Source: Candidatus Woesearchaeota archaeon
GTDB lineage: Archaea > Nanobdellota > Nanobdellia > SCGC-AAA011-G17 > JACPNG01
Length of the DNA stretch: 9,227 nt
Assembly (NCBI GenBank): GCA_016185555.1
Contig: JACPNI010000099.1
Location: 1-9,227, forward strand
Reading direction: 5' to 3'
Within the stretch, counting starts at the first letter, position 1; each line of letters starts with the position of its first letter. Position numbers and translations under genes: made by a program. Positions 1 through 5,245 of the stretch are shown one piece after another. Below the pieces are notes generated by a model. The model worked only from the letters and a program-made list of their open reading frames with translations. It was not told the origin of the DNA and did no database searches.

Positions 1-890
1 CAATAGAAGTTATAACAGGAAGAGATTATGAATTTGAACGCCCGTTAGGAAGCCAGACCATAAGAAATGCATTGCGGGGAATAGATGGTATAAAAAGAAG
101 CCAGGAATATGGGTTGCAGGTATTGTATGCCCCAATTGCTTTTGTTCATTTTCTCCCAAAGGAGGCAGAAGATTATGCGCGCGGTATAGAAGAAAGCGGG
201 AACATTAGGGATAGATCACAGTTTTCAATGGTCCAGGTGGTTAGATTGATGCCTTCTAATCTAAGAGGGATTTATCTTACAAATGCTTCTAACAGTAAAC
301 TCATTGAACTGTGCAAACAAATAAGTGATAAACCGGAAGATCTGGAAATGCTAGCAGAAAGACTAGCTGCTGATGTAATAGATTATGCAGAAATCATTTC
401 CCGTTCTACAAAAAGAGAAGGCAAAGAAACATTCTGGCTAAGGACTGCTAATATTGATATCGACTATAATTGGCCCCAGCCAAGACTCTCATGGCACTTC
501 ATGAAAGATATTGTTTTATCTTTAGCAGGTTCCACATGGAGTGATGAAGAATGTTTCTGCAATATAGAAACAGCTAAAGAGACGGAAGTACTGCAACATC
601 AAAAAGTATATGTAACCTGTTTGTTTGCAGATTATATCGACCTTATAGGATCCATTTTGTATGCAAAAGATGTAATAAGGAATGATAAGGAAATCAGGCA
701 GAGGGGCAACTATAGCGATGATGCTATTTTAACAATCAACAAAGCGGCGAAAAGATCTGATCTTATTTCTCTGAGATATAGGGAGAGCGTTCTAGATGTT
801 AACATTCAGTGCACAAATCCAGAAATGAAAGATAGAAAATTTTTATTGCCTAAAAACATACTAACAGTTGGCAAGAGACAAAGACAATAG
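1..890 (+). CDS. Hypothetical protein, 5' end outside the window
   Basis: I do not recognise this protein. The frame stays open from base 3 (first whole codon, ATA) to the TAG at 888-890, giving 295 visible residues. The first possible in-window start, TTG at 72, has no ribosome site and lies inside a continuous reading frame (IEVITGRDYEFERPLGSQT just before it), so the true start is almost certainly upstream of the window. The visible part is soluble-looking: no signal peptide, no hydrophobic membrane segment, many charged residues. A short Cys pair (ECFC, around base 552) is present but there is no matching second pair. The C-terminus is basic (GKRQRQ). It is followed after 47 bases by another unknown gene on the same strand, so the two could be co-transcribed. 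No function can be proposed. Coding status is well supported by the long uninterrupted frame. Confidence 0.8.
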   Translation, partial: IEVITGRDYEFERPLGSQTIRNALRGIDGIKRSQEYGLQVLYAPIAFVHFLPKEAEDYARGIEESGNIRDRSQFSMVQVVRLMPSNLRGIYLTNASNSKLIELCKQISDKPEDLEMLAERLAADVIDYAEIISRSTKREGKETFWLRTANIDIDYNWPQPRLSWHFMKDIVLSLAGSTWSDEECFCNIETAKETEVLQHQKVYVTCLFADYIDLIGSILYAKDVIRNDKEIRQRGNYSDDAILTINKAAKRSDLISLRYRESVLDVNIQCTNPEMKDRKFLLPKNILTVGKRQRQ

Positions 891-907
891 GTATAGGGAT
901 AAATAAC

Positions 908-919
908 TTAATAAAATAA
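908..919 (+). promoter_or_regulatory. Possible TATA element before the 938 gene
   Basis: An AT-rich stretch (cttaataaaata) is centred about 25 bases before the ATG at 938, the position expected for a leaderless archaeal mRNA. No Shine-Dalgarno sequence precedes this ATG, which fits. A second candidate (gataaataac, 899-908) lies slightly further upstream. Neither has a convincing purine-rich BRE, and the gene may instead be read through from the preceding gene. Confidence 0.35.
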
Positions 920-937
920 GACACAACAACAAAAAAT

Positions 938-1267
938 ATGTATAATACGATCTTTTTTGCTCGAAAATCAGTAATACATACTAAAACTGGTAAATCTGAA
1001 AAATTTGTAGATATTTATGCAAACATAAAAGCTGTAATGATGTTTGGCTCAGGTCCATATTATAGAATTGTGCTTCGCGAGAATAATGAATCCGGATTGT
1101 CTCAATATTATGGATGGAAGGATTTTAAATATAAATCATATGACATGATTTATCCATTAGAAGAAGCTGTAAAAATGTGCTTTCCTTATGGTATTGAAGC
1201 TGAAGAGAAAGCAGGACATGGTAAACTTATTGGTTTCATAGTAGAAAGCTACGAAGAATTGACTTAA
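938..1267 (+). CDS. Hypothetical protein, 109 aa
   Basis: Unrecognised small protein. It starts at ATG 938 without a Shine-Dalgarno sequence and ends at TAA 1265-1267. The sequence is rich in Tyr, Phe and Lys and reads like a compact mixed alpha/beta domain: an N-terminal strand-like part with a KTGKSEKFVDIYANIKAV segment, an aromatic centre (YYRIVL, QYYGWKDFKYKSYD), and a C-terminal helix-like part ending GKLIGFIVESYEEL. There is no signal peptide or membrane helix and only one Cys. The third-position AT bias and length support real coding; nothing overlaps on the other strand. It sits between two other unknown plus-strand genes, 47 bases after the first and 46 before the next. No function is proposed. 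Confidence 0.65.
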   Translation: MYNTIFFARKSVIHTKTGKSEKFVDIYANIKAVMMFGSGPYYRIVLRENNESGLSQYYGWKDFKYKSYDMIYPLEEAVKMCFPYGIEAEEKAGHGKLIGFIVESYEELT

Positions 1268-1284
1268 CATCTTTAACGGTAATG

Positions 1285-1292
1285 TTTATAAA
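1285..1292 (+). promoter_or_regulatory. TATA box for the 1314 gene (leaderless start)
   Basis: The octamer tttataaa is centred about 25 bases before the ATG at 1314. Archaeal transcription starts about 25-27 bases downstream of the TATA centre, so the transcript should begin at or next to the ATG. No Shine-Dalgarno sequence is present between the two, which agrees with a leaderless mRNA. Confidence 0.65.
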
Positions 1293-1313
1293 AGAACGGG
1301 AAATAATAAAAAC

Positions 1314-1640
1314 ATGTCAAAGAAAAAGCATTCTCTTAAAATAAGTTATGATGGAAATAAAGAAGAAATAACTCTCAAAACTTTAAATCCAACAAGATTT
1401 ACTCATTATGGATTTGGCACTTTTCTTGAACATATTGATCCTAAAGAGATCTTAATTAGTGAGGGAGCATTAGAAGCTTTGCTTCATTGTCCTGAAAGAC
1501 GCGGGCTTCAGGGATTAGAATTTTGGCCAGAAAATAGGTTAGCTTGGGGCAGTCTCTCCAAAAATTTTATAGTTCCTTATGATTCTATTAATTGTCCAAA
1601 GGGAACAAAATCCTGGTTAAAAAAGTGTGAAGTATATTAA
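1314..1640 (+). CDS. Hypothetical protein, 108 aa
   Basis: Unrecognised small protein, start ATG 1314, stop TAA 1638-1640. The N-terminus is lysine-rich (MSKKKHSLKISYDGNKEEIT) and looks like a beta hairpin rather than a signal peptide. The middle contains FTHYGFGTFLEHIDPKEILI and an Ala/Leu-rich helix (SEGALEALLHC); the C-terminal third is Trp-rich (FWPENRLAWGSL, SWLKKC) and ends in CEVY. Three Cys residues are spread out without a metal-binding pattern. No membrane segment. It has its own TATA box at leaderless distance, so it is probably transcribed separately from the gene 46 bases upstream. Two small hairpins and a T4 tract lie just after its stop codon. Function unknown. Confidence 0.65.
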   Translation: MSKKKHSLKISYDGNKEEITLKTLNPTRFTHYGFGTFLEHIDPKEILISEGALEALLHCPERRGLQGLEFWPENRLAWGSLSKNFIVPYDSINCPKGTKSWLKKCEVY

Positions 1641-1641
1641 G

Positions 1642-1683
1642 ATTAGTATCACTAATTTCACCTAATTGGTGTTAAAATCTTTT
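1642..1683 (+). terminator. Tandem small hairpins after the 1314 gene, possible terminator
   Basis: Directly after the stop codon come ATTAGT-atc-ACTAAT (1642-1656, 6-bp stem, 3-base loop) and CACC-taatt-GGTG (1659-1671), followed by a T4 tract at 1680-1683. Position fits a terminator or mRNA 3'-end structure. The T tract is short, so the terminator reading is uncertain; the stems themselves are plain in the sequence. Confidence 0.35.
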
Positions 1684-1817
1684 CCAGCTTACGTAAGTTC
1701 TAGAAAATTTCGTTCCAGAAAGTAGTTTCAGGGCTTTTGAAATGGGATATAAAAAATTACTTCCCAATAAGAACCCCCGTAGGTATGTTCTTCGGAGTAT
1801 TTAACAGCAAACATACG

Positions 1818-1857
1818 TTAATTGTAATTTTCACAATCGTTTATGTATTAATTGTAA
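1818..1857 (+). repeat. Direct repeat TTAATTGTAA x2, 30-base spacing
   Basis: Two identical 10-base copies lie at 1818-1827 and 1848-1857. They are 30 bases apart start to start, about three helical turns, and 41 bases (from the end of the second copy) upstream of the TATA box of the 1942 gene. The placement would suit a dimeric or paired regulator binding on one face of DNA. The sequence is AT-rich, so chance is not excluded. Confidence 0.35.
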
Positions 1858-1890
1858 GAAATAATTACTACTATTAAGGTACTATAAAAT

Positions 1891-1905
1891 CGAAAGATTT
1901 ATATA
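1891..1905 (+). promoter_or_regulatory. BRE/TATA promoter of the 1942 gene
   Basis: A purine-rich BRE-like element (cgaaag, 1891-1896) directly precedes a strong TATA box tttatata (1898-1905). This is among the best archaeal promoter matches in the window. A start about 26 bases downstream (near 1928) would give a leader of about 14 bases, containing a weak Shine-Dalgarno-like aaaggt at 1928-1933. Confidence 0.7.
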
Positions 1906-1941
1906 CTACTAATACTAATAATTCTCTAAAGGTAAAATAAA

Positions 1942-2307
1942 ATGCCAGAATTTGAAAAATATCAAGGACTTATTAATGGTACTCCAAACTTAAACGGAAA
2001 AAGAATAGAAATTGAAGGTATTTGTGCTGGAGTTCTATATAGGAGCCATTTTCTAGGATTACTTGCAATTTATCACGGTACTTTAGTAAAAGAAAACGAA
2101 CACCTACAATTTTCAGGAAGAGGTTCATTTGGTTCAACAGATGGAGATGTAGAAGCAAGCCTTGCAAAATTGAGTGAAGCAAGAAATGTATCTGCTTTTA
2201 TCCAAGGAAGATTATACTTAAGTAATAATGTCGGTGACCCGGTTCATTATTCTATAGAAATATCTGGGATTAAAGTCGGCGATATGAAGTCGCTTTACTA
2301 TCAATAG
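1942..2307 (+). CDS. Hypothetical protein, 121 aa, beta-rich, possible OB-like fold
   Basis: Unrecognised protein starting at ATG 1942 with a weak aaaggt site 8 bases upstream and a strong BRE/TATA promoter; it ends at TAG 2305-2307. The sequence alternates hydrophobic and polar residues as in a beta barrel: GKRIEIEGICAGVLY, LLAIYHGTLV, HLQFSGRGSF, a short helix (EASLAKLSEARNV), SAFIQGRLYL and HYSIEISGIKVGD. Phrases of the type 'eIEG...', 'fiqGrly' and 'ieisgIkvgd' are reminiscent of OB-fold proteins, but this is only a fold-level impression. There is no signal peptide or membrane segment. It is convergent with the nitroreductase gene downstream. The paired T7 tracts at 2440-2456 could end its transcript. 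The strong promoter suggests it is well expressed. Confidence 0.7.
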   Translation: MPEFEKYQGLINGTPNLNGKRIEIEGICAGVLYRSHFLGLLAIYHGTLVKENEHLQFSGRGSFGSTDGDVEASLAKLSEARNVSAFIQGRLYLSNNVGDPVHYSIEISGIKVGDMKSLYYQ

Positions 2308-2439
2308 TTACTATCTACCATACCCACTAAAGATTATTGAGATTAATCTGGATTAAACTCTTTACAGTATACGAAAATTATTACACCTTATTTCTTAGAA
2401 TACAAAGATTACTCAGAAAACATATTCTAACAACAAAGA

Positions 2440-2456
2440 TTTTTTTAACTTTTTTT
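2440..2456 (+). terminator. Paired T7 tracts, probable terminator of the 1942 gene
   Basis: Two T7 runs (2440-2446 and 2450-2456) separated by aac lie downstream of the plus-strand gene ending at 2307. Archaeal intrinsic termination uses U-rich tracts, often without a hairpin. The second run also encodes the Lys-Lys-Ser C-terminus of the convergent nitroreductase gene, so the terminator overlaps that coding end. The 130-base distance from the stop is long, and no earlier T run is seen. Confidence 0.45.
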
Positions 2457-3281
2457 GAACAATCCCTTAATCTTTTCCAAAACTCCTTCTTTCTCAGGCA
2501 GTGGAATTTCTTCTGTCTTAGATAAGGGTTTGGTTTCCTCCTTCTCTAGCAGAGGCTTGGTTTCCTCCTTAATCTCTGGCTGAACATTCTCCTGCGGCAA
2601 AGGCTTATAGATATTATTTTGCTTTGGCTCCTCTTGAGAAACCTCAGTTTTTATTTCCGGCATATTATCTTCACCAGCAACCTGTTTTGGTGGGGATTCT
2701 ACCGAAGCATATTCTTCAGGCAGTTTAGGCATTATCTTGATATTTGCTTCTTTATTCCCCCAAGAATTCAAATAAGTTGTTTTATTAATATCATATTTTA
2801 ATTCTGTAGAACCAAAAGGCTGGTCTGAATATCCAAGGGTTATTATTATCTCTGGTGCAACATTATCTGGAATCTTTAATATTCTTCTTATCGAGTTCTC
2901 ATCAAAAGCGCCAATCCAGCATGAAGCTAAACCATAATCAGTTGCCATTAAAAGAATATTCTGCGCTACAATTGCACAATTTTGTTTTGCATACAACTCC
3001 TTACCCCTCTCACCGTACATTCTTTCTATGTCTTCTGTTTTATCGCATATCACTAAAAAAACAGGTGCCTTATTCATCCAAAGCTGTGAAAAACACGCCA
3101 CAGAAATCTCCCTTCTTTTATCCTCATCTGTTACAACAACTACCTGCCAATTTTGCAAGTTTCCGGCTGAAGGTGAATTCTTGGCAATCTCAAGAATCTC
3201 AGCAATTAAGTCCAAATCAACTTTTCTATCAAGATAATCACGAATAGAGCCCCTTAATCTTATTGCATCCCTTGTTTCCAT
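2445..3281 (-). CDS. Nitroreductase-family FMN protein with acidic repetitive C-terminal tail
   Basis: Residues 1-175 form a nitroreductase domain, a family of FMN-dependent NAD(P)H oxidoreductases that usually act as dimers on nitro compounds, quinones or flavins. Visible FMN-site motifs are RGSIRDY (10-16), PSAGNLQNW (37-45) and GLASCWIG (117-124); LGYSDQP (149-155) is the usual end of the core. After about residue 180 comes an extension of nearly 100 residues unlike the family: rich in Glu, Lys and Pro, with the nine-residue unit EETKPLLEK/EETKPLSKT repeated back to back, and ending in an amphipathic segment (GVLEKIKGLFKKS). The start at ATG 3281 is supported by a TATA element at leaderless distance. 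It is divergent from the DNA ligase gene across 41 bases. Substrate cannot be read from sequence. Confidence 0.88.
   Translation of the reverse strand: METRDAIRLRGSIRDYLDRKVDLDLIAEILEIAKNSPSAGNLQNWQVVVVTDEDKRREISVACFSQLWMNKAPVFLVICDKTEDIERMYGERGKELYAKQNCAIVAQNILLMATDYGLASCWIGAFDENSIRRILKIPDNVAPEIIITLGYSDQPFGSTELKYDINKTTYLNSWGNKEANIKIMPKLPEEYASVESPPKQVAGEDNMPEIKTEVSQEEPKQNNIYKPLPQENVQPEIKEETKPLLEKEETKPLSKTEEIPLPEKEGVLEKIKGLFKKS
2530..2570 (-). repeat. In-frame direct repeat in the nitroreductase tail
   Basis: The 14-base sequence TTGGTTTCCTCCTT (plus-strand reading) occurs at 2530-2543 and 2557-2570, exactly 27 bases (nine codons) apart. It encodes the two EETKPL units at residues 239-253 of the nitroreductase. 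The near-identity at DNA level points to a recent in-frame duplication. Confidence 0.75.
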
Positions 3282-3288
3282 ATAGTAA

Positions 3289-3314
3289 AATTTAAATTAG
3301 CCTGATATTTATAA
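3289..3314. promoter_or_regulatory. Crossed divergent promoters of nitroreductase (-) and DNA ligase (+)
   Basis: The 41-base gap between two start codons (3282-3322) contains two TATA-like elements. The ligase-facing one, atttaaat (3290-3297, within the palindrome AATTTAAATT at 3289-3298), is centred 29-30 bases before ATG 3323. The nitroreductase-facing one, ttataaat on the minus strand (3307-3314), is centred 29-30 bases before ATG 3281. Each TATA therefore lies closer to the other gene's start codon. Neither gene has a Shine-Dalgarno sequence, so both mRNAs should be leaderless or have leaders of only a few bases. Preinitiation complexes on the two elements would overlap and probably exclude each other. 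Confidence 0.6.
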
Positions 3315-3322
3315 GTTTTGGT

Positions 3323-5245
3323 ATGCAATATAAGATACTTGTTAATGTATATGGGGAACTTGAAAAAACATCAAAAAGATTAGATAAAACCTTCATTATC
3401 TCCAAACTCCTAAAAGCAACGCCGAAGCAAGACCTGCAAATGGTAATTTATCTGCTTCAAGGCCAGGTATTTCCTAACTGGGATGAAAGAAAACTAGGAA
3501 TGAGTTCTATGCTTATACTAAAGGTTATAGGCAGTGTTACCGGTGTTTCAAAAGAAAAAATCGAAAAACAATGGAAAAAAGAAGGGGATCTTGGAAAGGT
3601 TGCAGGAATATTAATGCAGACAAACAAGCAAACAACACTGTTCAAATCAAAAGAATTAACTGTTGAAAAAGTATTTGATAATTTGCAAAAACTTGCTTCT
3701 TTAACCGGCGAAGGAACAGTTGCAAATAAGGTGAGATTAGTCGCAGAATTGCTTGGAAATGCAAGCCCTATTGAATCAAAATTTATTGTTAAAACTGTTT
3801 TAGGCGAGTTAAGGGTTGGGGTTGCAGAAGGATCAATAAGGGATGCTATAGTGTGGTCTTATTTCCCAAAGGTCTATGGGATATTTATACAATGCCAGAA
3901 ATGCAGGGAATTTGTTCCAAGAACACCATATTGCTTAAGTTGTAAGGCAGAAATTCCCAGGAAGATTCCGGAATTTAAAAGTGATAAAACCCTTTTAATT
4001 AAAAATATTGAAGAGGTAAAGAAAAAAGATATTGACAAGATAGCAAATAATATTATAATATCTGATGAAAAAACCTCAAGACAGATTTACAATTATTTCA
4101 TTGACAAAGTTCAGCATGCTTATGATTTATTAAATGATTATGGCCTGGTTGCATCCAGCATAAACGAAAAAGGAATTTCTCATCTTGAAAAGGCCAATGT
4201 TGAGATTGGCATTCCAGTAAACCCGATGCTTGCAATAAGAGCCGAGAATATTGATGAAGGAATCGAGTCTCTGGGGAAGCCATTGTTAGCAGATATAAAA
4301 TTAGATGGATGCAGGTTACAGGTGCATAAGAAAGGAGATAAATTCTGGTTTTACACAAGAAGACTGGAAAATGTCCTCAATCAGTTTAAAGAACTAGTAC
4401 CAATTTTTAAACAAAATGTAAAGGGAGATTCTTATATTTTAGATTGTGAAATAGTAGGTTATGATCCCAAGACAGGCAAACATCTGCCATTTCAGAATAT
4501 TTCCCAAAGAATAAAAAGAAAATACGATATTGAAAGAGTATCAAAAGAAATACCAGTTGAAGTTAATGTTTTTGATATTCTGTTTTACAACGGTAAAAGT
4601 GTAATGGACAAAACACAAAAGGAAAGGAGAGAATTAATTGAAAAAATTATCCATGAAATATCAAGAAAAATAGTGTTAACAAAAGCAATTATAACAGATA
4701 ATGAAAAAAAACTTGAAGAGTTTTATGAGGAATCATTAGAAGCTGGAAATGAAGGACTGATATTAAAAAACCTTAACAAAGAATACGCCCCAGGAAGATA
4801 TGTTGGTGGCTGGGTAAAACTAAAACCGGTTTTGGAAAATCTTGATTTGGTTATAGTTGGTGCAGACTGGGGTGAAGGCAAAAGGGCTAAGTGGTTAAGC
4901 AGCTATTATATTGCATGCCGCGATAAAGAAAAATTGCTTGGGGTTGGGAAAGTGAGCACAGGAATGAAAGAAAAAAGCAAGGAAGGTGTTACTTTCAAAG
5001 AGCTTACACAAAAACTCAAGCCATTAATAATATCTGAATCCGGAAAGTATGTTGGGATAAAACCAAGCATAGTAATTGAAGTTTCATATGAGGAAATTCA
5101 AAAATCGCCTACATATAATTCTGGATTTTCTTTAAGATTCCCGCGAGTCGAAAAAATTCGTTGGGATAAAAAACTAGCAGAAATAGAAAACTTGGAGAGA
5201 ATCAAAGAGATATACAAACAACAAAAAAATTATAGAAAGCTATAA
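3323..5245 (+). CDS. lig: ATP-dependent DNA ligase with zinc-ribbon-like insertion
   Basis: Joins nicks in double-stranded DNA by ligase adenylation, AMP transfer to the 5' phosphate and sealing; in archaea it is the replicative/repair ligase that works with PCNA. The nucleotidyltransferase motifs are all visible: motif I KLDGCR (326-331, AMP-accepting Lys326), motif III around LDCEIVG (373-379), IIIa FDILF (417-421), IV EGLILKN (477-483), V GGWVKLKP (495-502) and VI in the OB domain, FSLRFPRVEKIRWD (602-615). The N-terminal DNA-binding domain (about 1-280) contains the typical GELRVGVAEGSIRDA (161-175). Length is 640 residues against about 560-600 for common archaeal ligases. The excess is an insertion at about 183-255 with CQKC (191-194) and CLSC (204-207). 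Start ATG 3323 lacks a Shine-Dalgarno site and has a TATA about 30 bases upstream. Its 3' end overlaps the convergent nuclease gene by six bases. Confidence 0.95.
   Translation: MQYKILVNVYGELEKTSKRLDKTFIISKLLKATPKQDLQMVIYLLQGQVFPNWDERKLGMSSMLILKVIGSVTGVSKEKIEKQWKKEGDLGKVAGILMQTNKQTTLFKSKELTVEKVFDNLQKLASLTGEGTVANKVRLVAELLGNASPIESKFIVKTVLGELRVGVAEGSIRDAIVWSYFPKVYGIFIQCQKCREFVPRTPYCLSCKAEIPRKIPEFKSDKTLLIKNIEEVKKKDIDKIANNIIISDEKTSRQIYNYFIDKVQHAYDLLNDYGLVASSINEKGISHLEKANVEIGIPVNPMLAIRAENIDEGIESLGKPLLADIKLDGCRLQVHKKGDKFWFYTRRLENVLNQFKELVPIFKQNVKGDSYILDCEIVGYDPKTGKHLPFQNISQRIKRKYDIERVSKEIPVEVNVFDILFYNGKSVMDKTQKERRELIEKIIHEISRKIVLTKAIITDNEKKLEEFYEESLEAGNEGLILKNLNKEYAPGRYVGGWVKLKPVLENLDLVIVGADWGEGKRAKWLSSYYIACRDKEKLLGVGKVSTGMKEKSKEGVTFKELTQKLKPLIISESGKYVGIKPSIVIEVSYEEIQKSPTYNSGFSLRFPRVEKIRWDKKLAEIENLERIKEIYKQQKNYRKL
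5223..5229 (-). terminator. U7 tract ending the minus-strand nuclease gene
   Basis: A7 on the plus strand (5223-5229) gives a U7 tract in the minus-strand transcript 10 bases after the nuclease stop codon (TAG at 5242-5240). It lies inside the last codons of the convergent DNA ligase gene. U-rich tracts are sufficient for intrinsic termination in archaea. Confidence 0.5.

Larger units (their letters stand above)
1641..1941. other. 301-base gene-free interval with palindromes and repeats
   Basis: No convincing gene is present. After the two hairpins at 1642-1671 come two abutting palindromes, CTTACGTAAG (1688-1697) and TTCTAGAA (1698-1705). A TTTCA/TGAAA stem lies at about 1727-1742. Then two mutually exclusive stems share bases: AAGAAC (1769-1774) with GTTCTT (1787-1792), and GTATGTT (1783-1789) with AACATAC (1810-1816). 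The exact repeat TTAATTGTAA occurs at 1818-1827 and 1848-1857, 30 bases apart. The promoter of the next gene closes the interval. A short open stretch (1697-1804) lacks a start at its head and holds only a 20-codon ATG frame (1742-1804). Confidence 0.5.

Noticed and set aside
72..74. TTG as the start codon of the first gene
   Set aside because: The reading frame is open back to base 3 with protein-like sequence, and no ribosome site or promoter precedes the TTG; the gene is partial.
1742..1804. 20-codon ATG frame in the intergenic gap
   Set aside because: Very short, no ribosome site, no promoter at the right distance; mentioned only as a possible remnant.
1818..1857. CRISPR array
   Set aside because: Only two 10-base copies and no repeat-spacer regularity.
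2337..2525. 62-residue plus-strand frame across the 1942-gene/nitroreductase boundary
   Set aside because: It runs antisense into the nitroreductase tail and is dominated by Phe/Leu from T-rich DNA.
2855..3247. 130-residue plus-strand frame opposite the nitroreductase
   Set aside because: It is antisense to a clear FMN-protein gene, has Ser/Phe/Gln-rich shadow composition and no promoter of its own.
3323..5245. Intein in the ligase explaining its extra length
   Set aside because: The extra 75 residues lack intein splice-junction features and sit away from the catalytic motifs; the CxxC pairs indicate a zinc-ribbon insertion instead.
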